The position numbers were made by a program, and so were the translations under genes. A DNA stretch of 34,118 nt from positions 51,122 through 85,239 of the forward strand of contig BMAT01002748.1 in assembly GCA_019649035.1 (NCBI GenBank), written 5' to 3'. The notes below the pieces were generated by a model. It was not told the DNA's origin and did no database searches. It saw only the letters and a list, made by a program, of their open reading frames with translations. This document shows positions 1 to 11,300 of this stretch, piece by piece. Numbering within the stretch: the stretch's first letter is position 1; every line of letters starts with the position of its first letter. This DNA is from Elysia marginata. Its lineage: Eukaryota > Mollusca > Gastropoda > Plakobranchidae.

Positions 1-3000
1 ATTATTACTACTACTACTGTATTGTTTTTAATCTTTGTTGTATTTTAACTAATTCCTCTATGCTGACTGATGCTACTGCTACCAACGCCACCATCTCCAC
101 TTTTTTTTTTGCATGATCCATTCCCACATCTCCTTTGTTTTACGCAGCCTTTGCTTGTGAACTTCACCGCTCTATCATTGTACGATATTTAATTATAAGC
201 TGGCGATACGGATAAAAACTGTGCAGCATTGGAGTGTAGATCTAGTTGATGGTTGTGCTATCCACACGTGTGTAGCATTTTTATCTAATTTCTGCATTCC
301 GTAGATAAAATATCCAGTGCAATTTAACTAGTCTACCTAGATCTATGTTTCGATTTCTACCATGCAAACAATGTATGGATACCCTATACTGCCCTTGCCA
401 ATCAAAGTTCTCTATCTCCCATATGGTTTATACTGCAGATACTGCGATTTGATTGTCACGGATAAAATATTTGTGTTTCGCAAAGCTAGATTGCAGTCAC
501 GAGTGCTGATCTCACTTAAACCTTTGAAAACACAATATAAACGTTATTGAAAAGAAGAAACAACCCGTCTATCTTTAGGCCTTTTCTTACTTTTTAGGCT
601 GCCTTTTTAAGAATGTGTGAGGGGTGAAATTCCTATTCTCATTTACTTCAAAATGTACCGAGTCGGCTATGAATTGCTGGTTTGCAGCATAATCAGTTTT
701 TTAGAGAGAATTACAAGTCATTTATCATGCAGTTACCAAATTGACCCGAAGCCAAGATCATTGCTTACGGTGCACTTAGCATAAAAGCCCAATCAACCAA
801 CAAAATACTTCGTGGCTAGTGCAACTGGGTCAGATGTCGCGATTTTCACATACAAATCGCTAATACATGTATCTACTTTAGAAATGCGTTTTTTTTAGCT
901 TTGAAACTTTGAACAGTGCACCTAATTATCAAAATCGTATCAAGATATATTGAATTTTTTTTTATTTTAAATGAAGAGAAGAGAGGAATAAGTCTATTAA
1001 CAAAGCTTTTTATCAAATTGAAGTTTCCTATATCCGTCCCATTCGTACTGGTCGCGAGCTGAAGGGCCCCCTCGGTCAGTACTAGGCCTGTAATATCTTG
1101 ATAGTAAAAAAGTAATGTTACTTTAAGGTGACCAAAAGTCTGCTTTTAAATTCTCTTTTTTAACTCTAAAAATCCCAACTAAGTAAATCATCAATTACCA
1201 AGTCAAGGCTTTTTAAGCACGATCTTTATGGTGGAGACCTCATTATTAGCCCCCCAATTTTTTTTTTGCATTGGAAGACAAAAAAATTTATCTGGATTGT
1301 GAAGACCTGTGTGACTGTCCTTTCGGTTAGCCTCCATTTTCAAGGGTGGGGATGCCAGCAAAATCCGACGGAGAGGCACTTAGCCATAGCTACCGGTATC
1401 ACCTTTTTTAAACCAATCAAATAGTTCTTATGTTGTGAGAATAAGATTTTATGATAAAAGTGAAACCAATTCACTCTTAAATTTTGTGCGGTTTTAGTTT
1501 AAAGTTTGTTGAACTATCCGGTTATGTGATTTACAACCTTCTTAAACTTTTTGAAAAGCTATGGGGCAAGAGAAACTGAAGAAGGTACATGTACATGTAT
1601 TCAATTTGCAGTATTTTATGATTCTCAGACCCCTGAGATCAAGGGAAAAAACTTCACGTGTTAAAACAATACATATAATTCTTTGAGCTCAGGCCCAAGC
1701 ACAAATTATTATCGATCAGCAGTCGTGTGAGCACATGGATTAATACCTTGGTTAGGCCTAGCTGCTGTTACAGGTGATTTGCGAAAACCAATGAGAATGA
1801 ACATGCTTGAGACCCACACACAGTGAGCCGTCAGCATCTGTTTCCCTCTATCAGCCTGGAAGTGATCTACATTTTTTGCTGATGACAGCAACAATTGAAA
1901 GCACGGTAAATACAGGCGTCCTAGTGTTCTGCATTGGTATAATACATAAATGTTTACCTGCATTGTCTGCATACATGTATATTCAAAGTTGGAAATCGGC
2001 ATCTGTTTGTTCTTAGGGATGCCATTATTTTTTTTTTCGTTTTTTTTTTAAATTAAGCCTCAGAAACAGAAGGAACACACAAATTTGAACAAGATTGATG
2101 TTATGAACAATGAGGTTTCAGTGCCCCTTGATGGCCAATTGTGTTATTCAAGCAAGGGTGTTCAATTATTATCAGAAAAGTCGGTGGCATCCCTGTGTTC
2201 TGTTTGGGTTGCCTATAACTCTTTCCGTTTTGGGAAATTCCTTTCTTCCACGTACACAAACACACACAAACATACAAAGCATACACTTCTCAGAACACAA
2301 CACAGCAACTGCTTACGCTCGTTATTTGGTAATATGCTACTACCGGTATACAAAATTCAATTTTCCCAATTTTTGCTTTTTTGCAAAAAACATGGTGCGA
2401 TGTGGCTATAACAAGCTCTTCCCGAAACGTTTTGGTAACTCTGCTCTTCAAAATCCAATGAGGCAGTTACTTAATGCTTTAACAATGAAGCCGAATTCCG
2501 CAATGGTTTAAATAAGCTCCTGAAATTAACAGCTATGCCTGGGCTGTGTAGTGTTTAGGCCATACTGGTATATCGGCACATCCATAAGCATATCATAACC
2601 GCGTGACAACACACAACAAAATATTTTTTAATGAAATCGTAGAGGGGCCATGTGTTGCGTATGGAGTATGGCAGGTGCTCGTTTGAAATATGCTTTTTCT
2701 GTTTGTTGTTTTGTTTTTTGTTTTGCTTTGATGGTTTATAAACACCAAATTCTTCTATAAGACAACTGCGCGAAGAAAGAAAATAAAACAAATATTGAAA
2801 GTTTGCCAGCCTATAGTTAAATGCAAGGATGTATAAATCTAGGGCCTAGGCCACCGTACATGGCGGCCTAGTCTAGGGCCTATCATCTTTCCCCCATCAA
2901 ATGATGATTCATTAATCAAAATCAAAATAACTGAAAATAAACTGGTTCGTTATTCAATGTGGAGGTCGCAAATTTTAATTCAAGAAATTGAGTATGATAC

Positions 3001-5110
3001 ATTCAATATTTTTGTTCTCTTGATCTTACTTTTTTTTTCAATGCACCTTTAACTTTACTGAGATATATACGGGCTTTTATTTTTTATATGTGGTTGTCAA
3101 ATAAAGATCTTGGCTTTGATTTCTCTTTCAGTTTACATACACGAGGATGACAAAATATAATACGTGTACATTCAACGCTTAAGGCTTAAATTAATGAGGC
3201 AGGCGATGTTTCGAGAGGCATTTTAACGTCACAGGACCTGTCATGTCAAGCGATTGGGTGACTAGATGGGGTTAAATGATGAACTGGGGCAAATTATTGC
3301 ACTCCAGTTAGGCCATAGTGCCTGTAATGTATTATACAGTAATGACAGGTCATTTGCCGCTATGGAAAAATTCTCCGCTCATCACTGAACAAGCACTTAG
3401 TTATTCTTAGTTATAACTTATTTAGAGCTTTCGTGGGTTCTGATCTTGGTTCTTTTTAGGATTCAGATAAAGTTTCCTCCTTGACCCCCACCTCGTCCCC
3501 CCCTCCCCACTGGAGATGTCAAGAAGACATAGGGTAGTTGAGAAACTGGAGATAGGATTTAATATAGATCTCATGTACGCTGTAGTTTGTGGGAGAAAAC
3601 CGGGAAAAAAACATGCTTTTCCCCCGTACACGATTTTGTCTCTAATCGTGGCTGTCGCTATCCGGTGATTACGGATTGTACCACATCTTGTGTTGCTTAA
3701 GTCCAATTAAAAAAAAAAGCAATTTACCCACGCTTACTGTAAACCCCTCTCTAATTGTCAACATTGAGCAGGGAACAATACAATAACGCTCGGAATTTAT
3801 ATGAATTTTATTTACATATATTTGAGAGAGGGTTTGACTGTGAAAGATGTTTAGTCTTGTGTATGTAGACGCAAAAAATTAGCAAATTTTGTACTCTTCT
3901 TTTCTTTGAAACTGTTCGTCCTTAAGATATTCATTTTTATTATTCATGTTTCAGACTTTTCTCACATTTTTCCCGCCCTGCAACGCAGAGGTGTAAAAAA
4001 AGCGGGAAAAAAAAGAGACGCTGAAAATTTTGGACAGAACAAAATCATCTCTCTGGGTTTCAGGGCTGAATCTTTCTCCACATTCTAAAGGATTGTGGTG
4101 GGTGGGGAGGGGGTACATGCAGTCATATTTCTTTCTCGTAGCCTCTCGGAAGTTTTAGAATGAGCTTAACGAACGTGAGATATCAAAAGCTTTTTGTGGT
4201 TACTTAAAACTTTCTTTCTTCATAAGTTAATACGAACGTCCATAAAATGTTTTGGCCGGGGGCTCTCACATCGACCCCGTCTCTTCTACTTACTGTTTCC
4301 TTGTTTCTATTCATATTGAAAATACGTGATGTATACATAATTCAAAGCGCAAATCTGCGATTAGCAGTCAAAAGTTTGCCGTCAGATTGGCAACACTGTC
4401 GTGAGTAACTTTGTAAGCTGGTTAGAATTTCATCTCTTCAGCTCTGTCCTGCCTCTCAAAAGCTAGATTTACCATGATTTACAGAAAGCTGAGACCTCCT
4501 CTCACTGCAATGTTCATTGTAAACCATCACCCATCGACCAATCAATCCTGGCATGATTTCAAAAACTCGAGATATATAGGCTACCATGGCATCATGCCTA
4601 ACTAAACCTACAGGTCGTTTGACTTAATGTTTAACTGACATTGTTTGCATAATGATAAAGTAGGGTTGTGAGAATCTGAAACGGGTGTGCTTGTGCTCTC
4701 AACGTATCCAAACCTATGAAGCTTACCTCCGCAATACAAAGTCATATGATGTGTGTGAATCATCATCCAGTCATTGGTTGGCATTAAAATGTTACGCTTT
4801 GACCTCTTATTACAGTCATACTCATAGTAGTTAAGATTCGCATTCAGATTTTAACACACACCAAAAAAAAAATCAGCCTTCAAGGTGTTTATTACAAGCA
4901 GGTCATTGAAGAATGATGTTATAATTTTTTATTGGTTTACTTTTTACTCCCTTTTTATGTTATTACATTGGTTTGTCTTCCTTACAAAAAAATAATATTG
5001 TTCTTCACCTGTTCCTCATCTCCATGGTTGCAAGTCACCTTTTATCTCAAGGCATCAATGTAAATTGGTTCCTTTGAAACTTAATAAAAACTCTTATTTT
5101 CAACTTCCAG
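1..5110. other. No gene recognised; upstream or first intron of the BNIP3 homologue
   Basis: AT-rich DNA with scattered short ORFs, none of which looks like a protein family or shows a codon-like pattern. The first bases are (ACT)n. A small hairpin with TAGGCC arms lies at 2843-2872. No exon with ATG and a phase-1 donor could be placed here, so the missing first exon may be further left. Confidence 0.5.
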
Positions 5111-5330
5111 ATTCCTGGGTTGAGCTGCACTACCAATCATCGCCACTGAAATCTGCTGGCCAGCCGGTGGAAACCATGTCGAGCAGCACCGACCCCGTGT
5201 GTGACATCATCACTCCGCAGCTTCCTCTTTCATGTAGCACTGGAAGCATGGAGAGACTGCTGATTGATGCCCAGCGAGAGTCGCGCACACCGTCTCGGCC
5301 AAACAGCAACCAGTCGTCACAAGGGGGCAG
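5111..5330 (+). CDS. BNIP3: BNIP3 homologue, exon 2 (LIR and IDAQ block)
   Basis: The acceptor is TTCAACTTCCAG before 5111 and the donor is GTATGT at 5331. The exon encodes 72 full codons. The WVEL LC3-interacting core is at 5116-5127, preceded by a serine as in mammalian BNIP3 and NIX. The conserved MERLLIDAQRES block follows about 43 residues later, then SRTPSRPNSNQSS. It ends with two bases of a codon completed in the next exon. The reading frame is open a little upstream of the acceptor, but no ATG starts it, so that extension is intronic. Confidence 0.92.
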
Positions 5331-8300
5331 GTATGTTTACTGGTGGAAATCTTAATACTTTTGAATTAAGTAGTTCAAGCATCGATTCGAACTTCATATA
5401 AATGTCTTGCAACCAGTGCAAATCAGTCTGGTGTTGCAATTTCACATTACAAAGCATTAATAGTTTGGACAATTTATTTTTCTGAGCTCGCGAACATTGG
5501 AAAAGTATATAAAATCATCAAAACTCATTGAGATGATATAAGAAGTAGAACTCCTTTTGCCTAAAAATACATGAGAGAGAGGAGAGGGCGAATTATACTA
5601 CCCGTGAAAGGATTTTTTTCTCAAGTTTAAGTTTCCAACATCTAACTGATTTTTAAGATAAACATTATTGTCCATACCCATTGTTATGGTTTCAAGATGC
5701 AAGCAAATTAATTGATAGAACAGCAAGCATATACATATAGATCTACATACACAGCTTAGTATTATTATTACGGTTATTATCATCATCCAGTGCCATGCTT
5801 TGAAGCGTCGGCGATCATGTTTCTCGATAACTCCCGATGTCCCATAGCTGTCATTGTCTCTGTCGAACTTCCGGATCCCAGTCAGCGCTTTAGTCCATCC
5901 ATCATTTTTTCCCTTTGTTTTCCCCTGCTTCTTTTTCTATCAAGCTTTCCTGTTGTTATGAGATGTTCTAATTTTTTCTCTCCGCATGACATGGCCTAGA
6001 AAAGTGGCTTGACGTTTTCTTACGGTCTTGATAAGTGATCTTTTTGAATTAGCTTCAATTAATACAGTCTCATTTGACTTTTTGTCTGTCCAAGGAATTC
6101 GGAGCATTCGTCTAAGAAACCACATTTCTGTTTGCTTCAATTTGTTTTGATATGGTCCATGCTTCGCATCCATACAAAAGAATTGGTCCTATGTAGCATT
6201 GGAGGACTCTTTTCCTTGTTTGGATAGAAATATGTTTATTTGTTAGGACTGCTCTCATCTTCTGAAAGTTGGTCTTTGCCTGTGCAATTCTAGCTGCTAT
6301 TTCATTGTTGTTTCTACCGTCGCTTGTTATTATTGTTCCCAAGTATTTAAACTTATCCTGCTGTTTAAATTTAGCATCATTGATGAATATGTCTTATTTT
6401 GGGGGTTCTTGTTTCCGACTGATTACCATCACTACTGTCTTTTTACTGTTCTGTTCTAGTCCTTTTTTCCTGCTCACCTCTTCCACAATATTAAGAAGCT
6501 TTTGCAAGTCATCTTTGTTTTCTGCAATTAATACTGTATCATCAGCATATGTTATGTTGTTGACGTTATATCCTCCCACCTTGTTTCCTGGACAGTTTTC
6601 TAGGTTTTGCATAATTATCTCTCTGTAAAGAGAGAATAAATCTGGAGAAAGGACACAGCCTTGTCTTATACCCCTTTTAATGCGCTGAAATGAGCTTGTT
6701 TCATTTCCAACTCTCATTGCTGCTGTTTGTTCCCAGTACATGTTTTTTATGATCCTGAAGTCTTTTCCGTCAATGTTTAACTGCTCAAGTTGCATAATTA
6801 TTTCGTTGTGGCGTACTCTATCAAAAGCTTTGGTGTAATCGATGAAACAAAGAGATACATCTTTTTGAACTTCTAGAGCATGTTCAATTAAGACTCGAAG
6901 ATTGTAAATGGCATTTGCTGTTCCTTTTCCCTCTATAAATCCACATTGTTCTTCTGCTATTTGTGGTTTTATTTTGTTCCTTACCCTCAGCATTACTATC
7001 CGTAGCAATATTTTGATGACATGACTCATAAGGCGGATTGTTCTGTGTAATTCACATTCAGTTGCTCCTTGTTTTTTTGGCAGAGCTATAAATATGGACT
7101 TTGTTATACGGTTATACTCGTAATGATTGCAAGACTTATGTTAGTGCGGAACAAAACTATTTGTCACCTCATGGGAGATATGTGACAGCAGACTCGTAAG
7201 GATGGGAGAGATTATTGTGTCCCAGTTCCAGCAGGAGGAAACAAACAATATTGGGTAGGGGAATTAGGTATCTCCATCTGTTCAAGGCAAATCCAGGGGA
7301 GAGGGGGGGGGAGGTAAAACATCTATCAAAATTATAACACAGAGATTGGAAAAATGTATCTACAAATTTTGTTAAAGGTATCACTGATTTTAGCGCTGCT
7401 TTTGAAAAAAAATCACATTGATATTTTGCTTGCCTGTGGCTTTCAAAACGTTTAAAATGACTTTGTTGATATATTTTACAAAATATTGTTTCTCAATATA
7501 CTGCAAATATTTTCACGCAGAAAATCTACTTCATTGTCTTGCTCTTATTATTTTACATTGAATGATGAGATTCAGTGTAAGATGACATCTAATCTGAACA
7601 TTGTTTACCTTTCCAAGTTCTGCCAGAAAAGGTTAAAAGTTGATCCTGCCACTGCCAGGCAAATGCTAATTTTCAATTTTTATGTTGAACATTATTTCCT
7701 TTTTTTTTTTTTTGTTAGGCCCAACTTGCTTATATTGTAAATATTTTTAAAAATTCGTCTTCCTTTTCAGTCCAAAGAGCCCTTCAAGCCCAAACAGTGA
7801 ATGGTCAAATGATGACTGGAGATCGAAACAGGTAGGGATTACTGCAAACAAATAAGAGACCCTGGCATTAGACTCTGAAAAAAGAAATAAAGAAGCCAAG
7901 TGCTAAAGCTTGACAAGGAACTGCAGAGAAGTTTGTTTTGATCTTGAAATTTTAAAATGCTATGTAACCATGGTGAAAATCTTTCAATTCATTTTTTCAT
8001 TCTTGTAATTGAGGCTCTGTTTTGTATTGTGGTTTTGGAAATAAACAAAGAAAACATGTGATGATTTATTGTGTTGGTAAAACTATTTATTTTTTTATAT
8101 GTCTTGTGGTTTGGCATTTATGATTATTTTACAGTAGAACCCCTTTGAGCCAAAACAAGGGGATTTTAGAAACTAGAAACCATTTTGGTTGAAACAAAAT
8201 TTAATTTTACAGAGTTGCCAATTTTCATTTTTTTCATTGATTTATTGCTTATAACAATTTTTTCATAAATACAATATGAAATTCTAGGCTTATTTTCAGA

Positions 8301-11300
8301 TGTTTTTTTTTTCACGACCACTCGGCATCCCTGATTTTGAAAAGGGTAAATCATAAAATGAAAAAGTCATGCATACATTTATAATTGTTTTGGTTTATAT
8401 CACTCTTTTGGTTTTTAAGGGATTTCGTTTTATTTATTTTGTTGTTGTTTCAATAGGATCCAGGCACTGAATGGATGTGGGATTGGTCCAGCCGGCCGGA
8501 AGTACAACAGTCAGTGTAAGTTTCGTACCACTCTCATGTTAAATCTGTTTCAAAGATAAGTTGTTTTTTTTGTCTTACTTATGTTACTTATCATATCATG
8601 AGAATTGAAAGCCTTGAATGTCTAATGGCATTAGGAACACTTAACGGAAAACGTAGTAGTTAAAGACAACAGGAGAAAATGATAGATGGACTGACGAAGT
8701 GGCTTGGCACGGGAAATGTAGCAGAGACATTGGCACTATAAGGGATTGAGAAGTGTGGAAGGGCATGATTGCCAATGCTTCATTGTGAGGCACTTATTGT
8801 TACTGTTTGACTTGAAACTTTATGTTCAAAATTTTTATAGATACTCTTAAATTCTTATTTTTCTACACATGGATTGAGTCAGTCATTCAGTCCTTTCTTT
8901 TTTTTAAATTCCATGGAGGCAAAAGTTCAGGCCGTGACTTTTATATTATTTGGGTGATATATTTATTGATCATCTTCAGCTCAGAAAGGTTAAGAAAAAC
9001 ATTCTTTTAAGCACTTTTTGTATTTATGATGGTGAGTCAACCTTGTACAAAACTAATATAAAAAATGTCTTTCTTCTTGTGTATTTGTAGTGACAGCATG
9101 TGTGAGAAATTTCGACACCCAGGAAGTCTAGGCAGCAAACGCCATTCTCCTCTGAGTGTGCGCAACACAAAAGTGATGAGCAAAACTGGCGTGTTCTCTC
9201 TGGCTAATCTACCAACCTTGTTACTCACACATGCCTGTACATTTTTCTTGGGAGCTGCAGCGTAAGTACAGTGGGGTCCACTTGACTGTAACTTGAAGCT
9301 ATGGATAACTCAAATCTATTTTTGGATTCCATCTAGTATTTCCATCTTTGTCAACTATCCTTAAACTCGGAAGCTCTGATGTTTCAAATTATATCAACTG
9401 TTCCCAAGAACATGAACTTAAGCAGACTGCACTGCATTCTTTCGTAGCTTTCAATTTTGAAAATATTTTTACTTGGTAAGAGATTCATTTTTAAGCAAAA
9501 TTGTCTTTACTTTGTTTCAAATTTGAAAAGTAAAGGCAATAGCAAAAGGAATTAGATTCATTTGAGCTGAGCCAACAACTTTTTATTGATAATCATCTAA
9601 AAGTTAGGAGAAAAAACTTCTAGATATCTTTATAAAAACCCAAAGTAGCAGGCAATTTAGTGAGCACCTGCGCGCCGGGCCAGTACAGGGCTGAGCCGCC
9701 CCATTGGTTTTTGTGATCCGCTAAGACTCATCATTTTTGGGCATGTTAATCAAAGGCTTGTTTTGTTTCATTAACTATGTCAAAAGGTCACTTTATATAC
9801 ACCAAACAAAAGAGAAAGAATCGAGCCTCAAAAGGGCAGCCCCAGTGTCTGAATCGGTTTAGTAGAATTGGAGATATTTTAATGTGAAAATGAAGCAATT
9901 TTCAACCTGTTATAAAATATACTTGCGGTGTTGATAAATTTTGTTATTTGCCACCTTTTCACCAAATTTTGTTAGTTTAGACGTCCTCCCTCGTAAGATT
10001 TTGAATGTGCAAAATTTGCCATTTTAAAAACCAACATCTGTTTAAAAATCAACATCCGATCGCCCATTCTCTGGATCTAGCTAAAGCGGTGGCGTCACGC
10101 ACTGGCTCGCAAGCTGGGTTTTCCTTGTTCAAACAAACTTGTGAGACAAAAGCCCAAGGATGCACTTGTTTGGAAAGGTGTAGGCTCTTAAAGGGAAATT
10201 ATAGGCTTAAGAAAGGTATAGATTGTTACGAGGGCTCTTTCAGAAATAACAGGAAAATGCCCATTGCTCAGCAACCATTGGAGCTTTTTTAATTCTGTAA
10301 ATGACATGATATTCCTTATTTCCTTGCGGATATTCCCAGAAATTATGAAGTGCATGATTTTGCACAATGAATGTCTAGACGATTTTAAAGATGGCGGCCC
10401 ACCTTGAAACTTGGTCAAAGGAGGAAATCAGAGCTGTCATACATTTTTTGAACGCCAAAAGTCTGAATTCTACCAAAATTCATAAAGAACTTCAGAGTGT
10501 ATATGGTGAGAATGTTATAAGCCGTACACAAGTCTATCACTGGTGTAATTTGTTTGAAGCCAGTCATTCCGACTTGACAGACAGGGAAGGGAGAGGGCGT
10601 GTGATAACTGCGACGTCAGAAGACAATGTGGAGCGAGTTGATGAGCTTATTCGTCAAGACAGGAGGTTGAAACTTCAGTCTTGAAATTTCAAAAACTTCT
10701 GCCCATAGATTTGTATTTGATGAACTTGGCTACAGAAAAGTCAGCGCAAGATGGGTTCCTAAGCGATTGACAGACAATCATAAAGAACAAAGATTGGACA
10801 TCTGCAGGGAACTTTTGAGAAGAAGCAAGAGCTCACGCAGGGTTCATGGGCATACTGCCAATACCGGCGGAGACTTTCTAGGGTACGACGTGACTTTTCT
10901 TGACAGCATGGTCACAGGTGATGAGACTTGGTTGCACCATTGCACCCCAGAAACAAAAGCAAGATTCGATGACATGGAAACATCTATCCTCACCTGTTGT
11001 GAAGAAATTCAAAGTCATGCGGTCAGCAAAGAAAATAATGGGAACTGTTTTCTGAAACAGTCGTGGTGTTCTGTTCGAAACCTTACAACATAGAGAAACA
11101 ATCAATGCTGCAAGGTACTGCCAAACTCTTGACAAGCTTAGGGGGGCCATTCGCAGAAAGCGCCCAGGGCAATTGACCAACGGGGTCATTTTGCATCACG
11201 ACAACGCTACACCCCACACAGCACGAGTGACGCAAGGTTTGCTAGAGAAATATGGATGGGAGATTTTGCCACACCCACCACACAGTCCAGACCTCGCACC

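Noticed and set aside
1561-1584. ATG GGG CAA GAG AAA CTG AAG AAG before GTACAT as BNIP3 exon 1
   Set aside because: It leaves phase 0, whereas the next exon needs one leading base, and the donor is weak.
1709-2511. Overlapping ORFs on both strands, up to 133 codons
   Set aside because: Overlapping frames on both strands in low-complexity DNA, no recognisable domain, and no splice structure joining them to a gene.
4161-4175. ATG AGC TTA ACG AAC before GTGAGA as BNIP3 exon 1
   Set aside because: Wrong phase for the exon at 5111, and only five codons.
5065-5110. Upstream extension of the BNIP3 exon 2 frame
   Set aside because: There is no ATG, the region contains a clear polypyrimidine tract and AG acceptor, and family alignment begins at the acceptor.
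6269-6628. 119-codon + strand ORF
   Set aside because: Antisense shadow of the reverse transcriptase on the - strand.
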